Shown here in pieces: positions 40,564 through 51,951 of a DNA stretch of 64,000 bases (positions are counted from its first letter, which is position 1; every line of letters starts with the position of its first letter). The notes beneath the pieces are model-generated. The model made no database searches, was not told the DNA's origin, and saw nothing but the letters and a program-made list of their open reading frames with translations. The position numbers and the translations under genes are program-made. The stretch is from Linanthus parryae (Eukaryota; Streptophyta; Magnoliopsida; Ericales; Polemoniaceae): positions 77,498,435-77,562,434 of the forward strand of contig JALGPY010000006.1 of NCBI GenBank assembly GCA_023055425.1. The letters run 5' to 3'.

Positions 40564-41190
40564 TGGCTAAAGAACTCAGACAAATTCATGGTATTGACTA
40601 TGATGAGATCTTTTCCCCAGTCGTGATGACCAAGTCCATTCGAATCCCACTTGCGATTGTAGCTTAGTACGACTGTGAGATTTGACAGGTGGATGTCAAA
40701 ACAGCGTTTCTCTGTAGAAACCACCTCGAGGATGTGTATATGACACAACGTGAGGGTTTGAGGATCCAGAGCATGCAAATAAGGTTTGTAAGCCACAACG
40801 ATACATTTATGGATTGAAGCAAGCTTCTAGGACTTATCTTCGACGTTTTGATGACATGGTCAAAGAGTTTGGCTTCATCAAGAACCAATATGAGCCTTGT
40901 GTTTACAAGAATGTTAGTGGGAGTTTTGTTGTGTTTCTGGTCTTGTATGTGGATGACATACTACTCATTGGAAACGACATTCCTATGCTGCAATATATCA
41001 AAGATTGGCTGGGGAAGTATTTCGCAATGAAGGACTTAGGGGATGCAACTTATATACTGGGTATCAAGATCTATAGGGATAGACCGAGGAAGATGCTCGG
41101 CCTATGCCAAATTACATATATAGATAAGGTGTTGAAACGGTTCAACATGCAAGAAATCAAAGAAAGGATTCTTGCCCATGTCGCATGAAA
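40564..41190 (+). pseudogene. Outer Copia reverse transcriptase, C-terminal part after the inner insertion
   Basis: The frame resumes with KELRQIHGIDYDE, continues with the QVDVKTAF block, and has the catalytic LVLYVDDILLIGNDI at about 40938-40985. It carries a stop in the motif A region (about 40665) and a frameshift before 40814. It ends at KERILAHVA because of another shift. Confidence 0.88.
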
Positions 41191-41940
41191 TCACCCTTAC
41201 GAAGGATTCCAATCAGATTGAGAAGGACTGCATGAGTAAGATCTCATATGCATCGGCCATATGATCTATCATGTATGATATGTTGTGTACTACACCAGAT
41301 ATGTCATACGCGTTGAGTATGGCAAGCAGATATCAGTTCAATCCAGGTGAGAGTCACTGGATTACTGTCAAGAACATCCTTAAGTACTTGAGAAGGACTA
41401 AGGATGCGTTTTTGATATTTGGAGGTAAGGAAGAGCTGAGTGTAACTGGTTACACTGATGCAAGCTGCCAAACCTAAAAAGACGACTAATGATCGCTGTC
41501 GGGTTATGTGTTTTGCCTAAATGGAGGAGCTGTGAGCTGGAAGAGTTCCAAGCAAGAGACAGATGCTGATTCAACTGAAGCTGAGTACATTGCTGCTTCA
41601 GGCGTCACAAAGGAGGCTGTTTGGATAAAGAAGTTTATTACTGAGTTTGGTGTGGTTCCTAGCATTGTGGATCCCATTATGTTGTATTGTAACTACACTT
41701 GGGCGATTGCACAAGACACGGAACCCAGGTCACACCAGAGGACAAAGCATGTACTTAGGAGATTCCATCTAGTTTGAGATATAGTCGATCAAGGAAGTGT
41801 GAAGATATGAAAGATTCCAACAGATTATAATCTTTTGGATCCTCTCAGAAAGCCGTTAGTTCACCGAAATCATGAAGGGAACGCTGGGGCTATAGGCATA
41901 CTTGATGCACCAGATTGGCTCTAGAGGCAATCAGGGATAC
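41191..41940 (+). pseudogene. Outer Copia RNase H and 3' untranslated end
   Basis: Fragments MYDMLCTTPDMSYALSMASR, TGYTDASCQT, SWKSSKQETDADSTEAEYIA and RTKHVLRRFHLV identify RNase H. Stops at about 41478 and 41777 break it. Between 41885 and 41940 a repeat of the LTR-start phrase 'ctctagaggcaatcag' takes the place of the usual polypurine tract. Confidence 0.85.
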
Positions 41941-43327
41941 TGTTGGTTTCGGATGCCCTAGAGGCAATCTGTTTAGTATGAACTTTATTTGCTAGAATAA
42001 ATCATTGTATTATTTATGGAGATATTTAATTTATGAAGTCCTTAGATTACAAGTGTATTGTTTATCTTCAATATCCCTAGTCCATTATATTGATTAACGA
42101 GACGATCAACTATAGACTAGCATGCAGGTAGATTGATATGGATATATCAAGTCTAACCCACGGGTATGCATTAGGAGTAGTGACATACTGGATAGACCCA
42201 CCACGAGAAGGCTACATTAGATTATGTCAACGTGTGCTTCTCGTAGTGCTAATGGTGTTGTAATCCTTAATCTTGAAGTCACTGGATACTCTAGTTGTGA
42301 AATACCATGATTTGATATTATTAAACGTTACACTGTAAATGGGTAACTATAAAGATAGCTATCGGGCATGATAGGAAGCAAGATCAGATATGGCAGTGAT
42401 GTAGATAGGATTTGTCCCTCCTACATAATAGGAGTAAATATCCACGACCACTCGAGGGGTAGAGCTTATGAAATGTCTGGCTAGACTCAAATAAATCAAT
42501 ATGGAGATATAGATGTTATCTGCATGGATAAGCCTATTCCCAGGATCGGGAAACTATGGCTTGGATATACGAGTGTGAAAATTATGTCTCGTGTCCAAAC
42601 CGGATATAGAGACAAAGGAATAACACAACATGGTAACATTGGATACAAGGTTTGTCGGGATCACTGACTATTTCTGTTAGTTGGATGGCATATATATGTT
42701 GCTAGACACCGCTCCATGTTTGTAATGGTTACTACCAACTAAGTAGAAACCTATGTGGTCACACACCATATGGATTGAACTGGATATGGGTATTAATTAG
42801 TTGGAATAATTAATTAAAATGATCATAACGCAACCACAGGCAAAGTTAGTAGGACTCATTTGCAAGTGGACTAATCCAGGTAAGGACATGATTAGTATTG
42901 GCGAAATTATGCAGTTAATAAAGAGTTATTAACTATATAAAGGAACTCTAGCTTGTTATTTTCTCAACACAAGTCATTATTGAGAGAACATAACAAAGGA
43001 AGGGGGAGAGAGACACGGAAGAGGCTCGGCCCCAATCCATCCGCCCCCTTCTTGCCGTTGGCCTCCCTAGGCGTTGACTTGGTGCTCTGTTTTGCGTGAT
43101 CCTTTGCCTCCTTCTTCTGTTTCTAGCACTAAACGGTGGGAAGGATTCCAGTTGAAGAATCAATGTGTGGATACTCGTAGAGACAAGACACAATTTTTAT
43201 CGTGATCACACAAACTAAGGTCTTCATGTTTCTACTCTAATATGTTATAGTTGCTTGTGACCCTTGGAGGGGTTTGAGCAGGATTAATTTTTGTTATTCG
43301 CTGCGTAACCTGCATCAAAACCCTACA
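41941..43327 (+). repeat. 3' LTR of the outer Copia (1387 bp)
   Basis: Starts TGTTGGTTTCGGATGCCC, ends AAAACCCTACA, followed by the target duplication GAGAA. The pair differs by more than the inner LTR pair, including small indels, so the outer insertion is older. Confidence 0.92.
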
Positions 43328-45093
43328 GAGAAATAACAGGAGTTCAAACGCGAGAGGGGGATTAGGCAGGGGGATCCCATATTCCCTATCTATTTCTTCT
43401 CACCATGGAGGTGCTAGATCAGAAAATCCAATCAGCTGTAGACAAGAAGGAGTGGAAAGACATTAAATGCTCAAGAAGTGGCTTGGCTATTTCCCATTTA
43501 TTTTTTTACTTATGAACTTCTCTTATTTGGAGAAGAAACTACTAAACAAATCAATATTATGAAAGAAGTTCTAAATGAATTCTGTGGGGATACCAGACAG
43601 TCTATAAGATTTGAGAAATTCAAGCTCTTTGTAAGTCTTTGTGTGTCTAGGCCAAGACCAAGAGAGTTTAGCCAGCTAGATGGTATCACTCTTACTTAGG
43701 ACTTAAGGTTACAGCTGGGAATGCCTTTAATTCATAACAAAGCTGGTCATGCTAAGTATTACTTTCTTTTGGATAACGGTTTAAGGAAGCTTACTGGCTG
43801 GAAGGCTTCCCAACTGTCTCTAGCTGGGAGAGCTACACTAATACACGCAGTGCTACAAGCTCTTCCTTCTTATGCTATGCGGACTACTCTGCTACCTGCT
43901 AAAAAATTGAAGGATATTGATAGAGATTACAGAAGATCTCTATTGGGGGGTACTGCTCAAAAGGAGAAACTCTCTCTTATCAATTGGGGAACTGAGTGTC
44001 TTCCTTGAGACAAGGCAGGTTAGGCTACAAAAGACTTGAGAAATTTAACTTAGCTATGCTGGCTAAGACGGGATGGGGGATGCTCAGTGGGAATAAGCCT
44101 CTATGGGCTCTCTAGTTACAATCAAAGTATGGCACTATCACTCCCTCTTCTTTGACTTCTCAGCCAAGGAACCATTGCTCAAAAGTTTGGAAGCATATTC
44201 ATAGGAGTTTTTCTGCTGTTAATCAGGTATTGGCATTACCATCACTAGTGGTTCAATTGCTTTATTTTGGTTGGAACAATGGTTAGTTTATGTGATGTGG
44301 CTTTATGTTCTCTCAGTAACGAGGATTTAATGAAGAAAGTCTCTAAATTTTGGAGTGTAGATGAAGGTTGGCATTGGGGTACTCTTGAACATAAGCTCCC
44401 TTGAATATTATGCAGCTACTCCAAGGTATTTTCATTGATTCCTCTTCTTATGGGTAGATGAACTTGTTTGGCTTAAGAATAATAAGGGTAGTTACTCAGT
44501 TGCTACTGGTTATGGTGAGATTCAAGAAGGTTATTCAGATGCTGAAAATAGAAGAGTCTTTGGAAATGTAAAGGGTTCCAAAGATGGAAAACATTTATTT
44601 GGCTACTCAGTCATGGCAACTTGGCTACAAGAAACTTTTCTCGACTAGGGGCATTACCACTGACTCTGTCTGCCCTTTTTGTGATCACCTTTGTGAGCAT
44701 TCTATACATGTTGTAAGGGATTGTCAGCAGACAGCTGCAATTTGGGAAGAATTTCTCCCTCATAATGGGTGGGAGGAGTTCTTTGGTCTCTCTGGCTCCT
44801 AATTGGGTTTTGTGGAATCTAAGTGCCAAGAAGAAGGGATGTGAATTGATTGAAGGTATTTCCTGGTCTATTCTGTTTCTTAATATTTGTTCACAAGTTT
44901 GATTTTGGCATAACAAGAAGACTCATGATTCCCAATTCCAAATGCCTACGGAGGTCAAACGGTCTTTGTTGAATCAAGCTAGAAGGATAATTCAGGGAAT
45001 TTAGCTCTCTCTTGGCTCTTTGGTGCAAAAGCCAACTCTCATTTTTTTGGAAAAGCCTCCTACTAGTCACCTAAAGTTAAATGTGGAATGTGG
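43328..45093 (+). pseudogene. LINE-1 ORF2, second half of the reverse transcriptase, thumb and zinc-finger region
   Basis: Resumes with FKRERGIRQGDP (RT motif 4), then a frameshifted SHLFF..YELLLFGEETTKQINIM block where the FADD catalytic pair should be (the first Asp region is damaged). Then LTGWKASQLSLAGRATLIHA and VLQALPSYAMRTTLLPAKKL. The zf-RVT domain lies near 44584-44760 (GITTDSVCPFCDHLCEHSIH, then VRDCQQTAAIW). The Pro-rich PPTSHLKLNVECG segment just before RNase H is cut by LINE-2 at 45094. Confidence 0.85.
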
Positions 45094-45260
45094 AAGAGTT
45101 ATCTTTCTAGAGAGAGAAAGTGTCATGCTCTTTGCATGTTCTTGTCTCTTGTTCGCAAGAGTCCTATTTCTTGATTAATCTCGACTGCTTTTCTCAAAAT
45201 TCTCTTCTTTTTCTAGTCTTCCCTTTCTTTTCATCCATTACCTTTCTCATACCGGAAATC

Positions 45261-46461
45261 ATGTCATCAAATAGTCACTCAGAGGAAGAAGGAGAAGCTC
45301 ATGAATACTGTGAGCTAGAGATCTCCAAACGCCTCGATGCAATAGAGATCTCTCAAGGTGAGGATGAAGGTCTCAATCTAGTTCTGGACGAAGAGATAGT
45401 CTCAGAACGTCTACTGGAGTGTGCTCTTAGTCTTGTGGGTAAGGTTCTTACTCATAAGCCGGTGAATCTCACAGGTTTACATTCTACTCTAGCCACGGTG
45501 TGGGGAAGACCAGAAGGTTTCTTGACTGAGGAAATCAAACGAGGAGTTTTCAGATTCATCTTCAAAGACGAAGAGGTTATTAATCGGATTATGAATGGTA
45601 GTCCATGGACTTTTAACAACCAACTCCTGGTTCTCTCTCGATGGAATAAGGAGCTAAGTATTGAAGATTTAAGCTTTGGTTTTTCCCCATTGTGGATTCA
45701 AGTTTGGGGCATCCCGCCATTATATTTCTCAGAGAAAGCTATTAGAAATATAGGAAGCCAGCTGGGAGAGCTTCTTGATGTTAAAATTCCGAAACGAGCT
45801 TCGCCGGAAGGTAAATTTGGTCCGGGTAAAGGTTATAATTGATATCACAAAGCCTTTTAAGAAGGGGTCAAATGTTAAAGTCTCTGCTCGGGAGAGTTTT
45901 GCAGTCAGTTTCAAATATGAAAGACTTCCGCTTTACTGTGAGTATTGTGGAATTATCGGACATGATCAGTGGCACTGTGGAAGAAAACTGAAGGACCAAG
46001 AATCCGGAGCTGTTAAGAATAGTCGTTTTGGAGCAGAAATGAGGGCTCAACCACCGGAGATTCTGTGGTCTTCAGCTGCATCACCGGCGGCTAAAGTGGC
46101 AGCAAATGATAAGAAACAGAGCATGTCTTCTCCGGCGTCTCTACCACCGGGTCGCCCGGCGTCGCTACAGCTTCCCTCCATTGGCGGGAAAGTCGATGAT
46201 CTTTCTTCAATACCTGGGGAAGGCAATAACGAAGGGGAAGACGAAGAGACGGATAAAGGCGTGTCAGACAAAGCTTTAATTGAAGCAACTTCCAAAGCTC
46301 TCGAGGATGAGCTTGAGGCGGGAAGAAAATTGCTTTCAAATTTCAATTTTAACCCACCAAAATGTCTTAAGGAAGCTGTTTCCAAGGCCCAACCAGCTGA
46401 GTTGACGGGCCCACTTCCGTCCAATCCACATAAAACCCTAAAAAGCAAAGAGTGTCTCTGA
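45261..46461 (+). pseudogene. LINE-2 ORF1 (DUF4283-like, zinc knuckle), one frameshift
   Basis: Starts MSSNSHSEEEGEAHEYCELE. The DUF4283-like core is VWGRPEGFLTEEIKRGVFRF, then MNGSPWTFNNQLLVLSRWNK, then FSPLWIQVWGIPPLYFSEKA. A one-base insertion near 45818 shifts the frame just before VRVKVIIDITKPFKKG. The CCHC knuckle is CEYCGIIGHDQWHC. A Pro/Ser-rich, acidic tail follows to 46461. ORF1 of plant L1 elements binds the element RNA. Confidence 0.85.
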
Positions 46462-46923
46462 GCCCACTGGGCCGGCTGCTGAGCTCCAAGGCCCAACTAG
46501 CAGCCTGAGCTCTCAAGCCTAATCAAACCCCAACCCACCATCTTATTCGGTTTCACCCGAATTGATCAGTTATGGAAATGAGAATGTTTATATCTCTAAC
46601 CCTAAGTCCCCAATTGGGAATTCAATCCCAGCAACCCCAGTGGAGGAGTTGGATTCTATCTGAACTGCAGAGCAAAATCATGATATTTCGAAGCCAGAAA
46701 GCAGAAAATGGAAGAGATTGGCAAGGGAGAAGGTTGGAACCAAGCATATCTCTGAAAGGGGCAAGACAATGGATCGTATCAGGCAGAAGAGAAAGGACGA
46801 TGTTACTGACATGGAGATTGAAGGTGAGGATTTTAATTTGTTTGAAGGGAAGAAATTGAAGCAGTTTGATAATCTTGTCACGGGTGGAGGTGACCAGCCC
46901 TGATTGGTCCCACCCTCCCAGCC

Positions 46924-49900
46924 ATGAAACTCATAGCTTGGAATTGTCAGGGTGCTGGTAGAACCCTGACGATTCAGCAATTCAAGAAGATGACGAATCT
47001 TCTTTCTCCAGATGTGTTCTTCATCAGTGAAACCAAGCACAAGAGTACCTTCATGGCAAAAAAATATCAAAGTAGATGTCTCAACAATAGTTTTTGGGTT
47101 GATGCGACTGGTATTTCAGGAGGATTGGGTGTTTTGTGGTCAAGATCAACCAATGTAAGAGTTCTAAAGTACTCTTATTTCTTCATTCATATTGAGCTTT
47201 CCTGCAATTCTTCAATCTTTCAAGCCCTCTTTCTGTATTTAAGCACTGATGAGCATTGTAGGAAGCAGCAGCTTGATACTATTCAGTCTTATTTGGATCA
47301 TTGCCACTCTAATATTCTAGTTTGGGGAGATTTTAATGATATATCAGACCCTAGTGAGAAGAGAGGAGGAATTCCTAGAACACTTCAATCATGTAGCATT
47401 CTTAATAATTTTTTGAATGCTTCTTAGTTAGTGGATTTGGGGTTTGATGGTTATCCTTTTACATGGTGGAATAGAAGAGGGGGTGAATATGGTATTGAGG
47501 AAAGAATTGATAGAGCTTTAGCTTCTATTTATTGGATTAATTGCTTTCCTAAAGCTAAAGTTACTCATTATGTTTGCTCTGGCTCAGATCATGTGGCACT
47601 TTTTCTTGACACTCATCCAATTTCAGCTTCTACTTTCCACAAGCCTTTCTGTTTTGATTCCAGGTGGCTGAATCATGATGATCTTTGTGATGTGGTTAAA
47701 TCTGGATGGGCAAGCAATGTGGAGGGTACACCTTGGTTTAAAGTCAAGACTAAACTGAAGAACTGCAGGCAGAAACTTAGAAAATGGAGCAAGTTGGTGG
47801 ATAAAGGCCTAATGTCAAAAGTCAGAAATGCAGAATCTAAAGTTTCTGATCTCAGAAAGCAGGGTGCTGAAGTGGATATGGATGAATTGCATGAGGCTGA
47901 ATTGCAGCTCAGTTCTTTATGGACAGAAGAAGAGAAGTTATGGAGAGAGAAGTCTAGACAAAGTTGGTTAGCTGCTGGAGACAAGAACACAGCCTACTTT
48001 CAGGCACTGGTGAAAGGAAGAAGAAGAAGAAACACAATCAATGGAGTTTTTTCTCAGGGTGTAAAATGGATTGAAGATGAGAATGAAGTTATTAATGAGT
48101 TCCACAATTACTTTTCAGATCTCTTCTCTGATGATTCTAGTTCAGATATTGGTTTTATTACCAATAATATCAAAAGAAGAGTCTCTTCTGAGATGAATCA
48201 GTCTCTTATTGCCCCTTTTTCTGATGATGAGATCAAGAGAGCTTGTTTTGAATTGGCTCCTGACAAAGCACCTGGCTTTGATGGATTTACAGCAAAATTC
48301 TTTCAAGCTCATTGTAATATTGTGGGGAAAGAAATTTGTGAAGCCATCCATGATTTTCACAAACATGGAAAACTCCTATCTTGTTTGAATCTCACTCACA
48401 TTGTCCTTCTACCAAAGGTCAGCAATCCTAGCACAGTCAAAGACTACAGACCTATTAGTCTTTGTTCTGTGCTATATAAGATTCTGTCTAAGACCTTAGC
48501 CAATAGGCTAGCCCCTTTTATGGACAAGTTAATCTCAGAAAACCAGAGTGGTTTTGTACAAAACAGGCTTATTAGTGATAATATTCTTGTTGCTCAAGAA
48601 ATTATTCACTGGATTAAAAATCACAGAAGAGGTGGACACGGTTGGATGGCCATCAAACTTGACATGCTAAAAGCATTTGACAGAGTTAGATGGTGCTATC
48701 TTGAAGGGGTCTTGAAGAAAATGGGGTTTCATTCTAAGTGGATTGGCTGGATCATGGCTTGTGTAAAGTCAGTTTGCTTCAAAGTTCTTATCAATGGTAA
48801 GGCTAGTAATTTGATTCATCCACCTAGAGGCATCAGACAAGGTGATCCCTTGTCTCCATTTTTATTTGTTTTGTATGCTGAGGGTCTCTCATCTACTTTG
48901 AGATTCTTTGAAGAAAGAAGATGGTTCTCTGGTATTAAGCTTTCAAGGTCATGTCCTTCAGTTAGTCATCTTCTCTTTGCTGATGACTCTATTATTTTTT
49001 GCAAAGCTACTCTCACTGATTGTAGTGCTATCAATACAGTACTCAATCTATATGAGCAGGCCTCTGGACAAGCTGTCAACAGGGATAAGTCTCAATGTTT
49101 TTTCAGTCCAAGCACAAGCACTCTTCTCAGAAACTTTATTCAACACTATTTGAGAATCTCTAAAGACTTCAAAGACAGCACCTACCTGGGATTTCCATCC
49201 CTCTTGGGAAGATCTAAATGTCACACCCTCAAGTTCTTGAAGTAGAAGATTATTAGCAGATTGAGTGGGTGGAAAGAATCCTTTCTAAGCTCTGTGGTAG
49301 AGAAGTGCTTCTCAAATCTGTCTTGTTTGCTTTCCCACCTATGCAATATCAGTTTTTTTGCTTCCCAAAGCTCTTTGTAATGAGCTTAATTCATTAATGG
49401 CCAGCTTCTGGTGGGGTGCAAAAGATCAAAATGAATCTAAAATTCATTGGAGAAGTTGGGCCAAACTTTGTGAGGACAAGGCTTTAGGGGGTATGGGCTT
49501 TAAAGAGCTTCACAACTTTAATCTGGCTTTGCTTGCCAAACAGGCATGGAGGCTTGTAAGTAATGGCTCATCTATCTTCAAGAAAGTCTTCAAAGGGAAA
49601 TTTTTCCCTAATGATGAGTTTTGGAAAGCAAAAGTTCCTCAGGGCTGCTCTTGGTGTTGGAGAGGCTTGATTGAAGGAAGAAAAATTATTGAGCAAAGAT
49701 GGAGATGGATGGTTGGCAATGGTGCTAATATCAGAATTTGGGAGGACCCTTGGCTCCCAAGATCAAGCAATTTTTTTGTGGATTCTGCTAAAATCCCTGG
49801 TTGCTCTATCACCCTTGTCTCTGAGCTGATTAATTTTGAATCCATAAGCTGGAATGTTGATCTTGTTAGGGGCATGTTTAATGATGAAGAAGCCTCTTTG

Positions 49901-50983
49901 ATCTTATCTTTGTCAGTTGGTTCTTCGTCTTGCCAAGATAAGAGAAATTGGCATTTTTCTTCTAATGGCCTATTCACTACAAGGTCTGCATACAAGTTCA
50001 TTAGAAGCTTGCATGAAGAGACCTCAAATCCAGATTCAGCCTCTAGTTCTTTCAGTTCATATCACTAGGATAGAATGTGGAGTTTGAGAATTCCTCCAAA
50101 GGTTAAAATCTTCTGCTGGAGGTTGCTGCAAATCTGTCTTCCATGTTCTGTTGCTCTCCATTTCAGAGGCTGCAATGTCAATCATATATGCAAGTGGTGT
50201 GGTGATGAGCTGGAAACTGAGTTGCATATATTTAGAGATTGCCCCTTTGCAAAATTAGTATGGAAACTTTCTACTTTAAGATTTATTAGCTTTTCTGATT
50301 CAAATCTTTCTTTATTACAATGGTGGGATTGGGTTAATATGGAAATTAAAAGCAGATCTGATAAATTAACAGCTCTGGGTTTATTTGTCACAATTTGTTG
50401 GGAGTTGTGGTTGGCTAGAAATGATGTTGTTTTCAATAATCTGAGGTGGAGAGCTGATCATGTTGCTTCAAAGGCTGTGTCTAAGTATTATGAATATGAT
50501 TGTCATAACACTTCTACTGAGAAAGCCTTTCTGCAAACCCCTAGTGATTTTTTTTCACCTTTTAATGGTGTCAATATCTTCACTGATGCTGCTGTGGATC
50601 ATAGAAGAAATATTGGCAGTGTTGCAGCAGTTTTCAGAGATAAGGATGACAAGCTGCTGGGAAATATCAGCAAAATTGTTGGAGGAAAGTCAAATCCTTT
50701 GGTTTTGGAAGCAGAAGCAGTTAGATGTGCTCTAATCACAGCAAAAGGAAAAGGTTTTTCAGTGATTTTCATCTATTCAGATTGCAAGTCTGTGATTAAC
50801 TCCATTTTAAATCTCTCCTTGCCAAATTCCTCAATAGCAGCAATCATTGATGACTGTAGATCTTTAGCTGCTGAATTTGATCACTGTTTTTTCTCTTTTA
50901 TCAGTAGAAGCCTCAACAATTATGCCCATTGTAATGCTAAGCTTTCTCTTGAGTCTTCTTCTCCCATGGAGTTCTGGTTGTAA
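46924..50983 (+). pseudogene. LINE-2 ORF2: endonuclease, reverse transcriptase, zf-RVT, RNase H
   Basis: ATG at 46924 opens with MKLIAWNCQGAGRTLTIQQF, the EEP endonuclease start. Further EEP blocks are VFFISETKHKS, LVWGDFNDISDPSEKRGGIP and, near 47585, SGSDHVALFLD. A TAG at 47428-47430 splits the frame. RT then runs to 49245 with KDYRPISLCSVLYKILSKTL, AIKLDMLKAFDRVRW, PPRGIRQGDPLSPFLFVLYA and SHLLFADDSIIF (catalytic FADD intact). A TAG at 49243-49245, a frameshift around 49350 and a stop at 50069-50071 follow. zf-RVT: WCGDELETELHIFRDCPFAK. RNase H: NIFTDAAVDHRRNIGSVAAV through IYSDCKSVINSIL to the end at 50983. Confidence 0.9.
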
Positions 50984-51063
50984 TCTGGAGTTGGTTGTAC
51001 TTTGCCTTTTGGCTTTACTTTAATGGAATCCTACAATTTCTGTTGAAAAAAAGTGGAATGTGG

Positions 51064-51460
51064 CAGCGTGACAGCGTCCATATTAAATGTGGATATCAAG
51101 AGAATATTAGCTGCACTTCTTTACTTCATGGTGAAATTTAGGCCAATCTTAGAAGGTTTGAAGATGATCAAACAGAAGCAACACTTTAAAGTGTTTGTTG
51201 AAACTGACTCCAAAGATGCAGTTAAATTGGTGAATTGTGCCTCAAAGACTTCTCCATTTTGGTGTTTGATCCTTGCCATTATAAGTTTGCTGCTGGAAAC
51301 TCAAAGTACACTTTCTCATGTTTGAAAAGAAGCTAACCAATAGACAGTGTAATTTTGCTTCTTTGGCTAGGATTACTTTTAGTTCCCCTCCTCGATTTTG
51401 TTTAGGCTGCTCTGACTGCAGATCAAGGGAGTTTTGGGAGTGCTTGCTGTAATTTTCTTC
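51064..51460 (+). pseudogene. LINE-1 RNase H domain, last fragment of ORF2
   Basis: The frame continues from the LNV motif across the LINE-2 insertion with SVTASILNV, then QKQHFKVFVETDSKDAVKLV, then LLLETQSTLSHV and, after a stop, KEANQ..VNFASLARIT. This is the conserved end of LINE RNase H domains (VETDS, REAN, ADxLA patterns). The end is near 51460, and no clear A-tail was found. Confidence 0.75.
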
Positions 51461-51951
51461 ACTTGTACCGGAAAAATAAGTTGTGGTGTCAGTGGCAATG
51501 GTACCGGTTGTTAACACAGCATCAGTCTCGTACATGCAAATGTCAAGAAAAACACACCTATACAACAAACAATTTCATATTCATTCGTGTTGCACACGAC
51601 CACTATATATATATAGAACAAAGAGTAGTTAGTTCCTAATGACATTGTTGACTTCGCATTGTATAGAAACTAACATTTGTGAGTTCCACAACTGCTAGTT
51701 CGGAAATATAGTGGACAATGAGTAGAGCTCAAGGACGCTGCTTTTGCAATTTGGCATCGCATCTTGGAAAAAGTAGCATAATACATCTGCTAAAACACAT
51801 GAACTCCCCGCCGATAGCAAAACATTTTCATACTAGAATAATCTCAATATCAACCCATTAAAGGGATTACTGTAAAGCTGAGTGCTGAAATCCCCCGACA
51901 TAATAATCTCACTAAAAAGGGCCTCTCAGATCTAAGATTCGGATTAGGGAT
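51461..51951. other. Region between LINE-1 and the PPME1 stop codon
   Basis: Probably PPME1 3' UTR (minus strand) and LINE-1 3' UTR (plus strand), which converge here. A TA microsatellite occurs at 51605-51616. A minus-strand text reading YETDAVLTTGTIATDTTTYF (about 51530-51470) looks codon-like but matches no family I know. Confidence 0.4.

Larger units (their letters stand above)
26420..43327 (+). mobile_element. Outer Copia retrotransposon, inserted in LINE-1 and itself split
   Basis: LTRs 26420-27815 and 41941-43327 flank a decayed gag-pol. The target duplication GAGAA is at 26415-26419 and 43328-43332. A tRNA-iMet primer-binding site follows the 5' LTR. The element is interrupted between the 5' and 3' halves of its reverse transcriptase by the inner Copia (32054-40558); without that insert it would be about 8.4 kb. 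Many stops and frameshifts make it the older of the two. Confidence 0.93.
45094..51052 (+). mobile_element. LINE-2, near-complete L1-type LINE (5959 bp) inserted in LINE-1
   Basis: Bounded by the 11-bp target duplication gtggaatgtgg (45083-45093 and 51053-51063) and ending in a short A-tail (about 51046-51052), as expected of target-primed reverse transcription. It contains a 167-bp 5' leader, ORF1, and an ORF2 with endonuclease, reverse transcriptase, zf-RVT and RNase H domains. A handful of stops and frameshifts make it inactive but young. It has the same orientation as its host LINE. Confidence 0.9.

Noticed and set aside
51470..51540. Minus-strand text YETDAVLTTGTIATDTTTYF as an extra PPME1 exon
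   Set aside because: The PPME1 terminal exon with a matching IPG-R-R-P tail and stop is at 51987-51952; this text lies beyond the stop and matches no part of the family.
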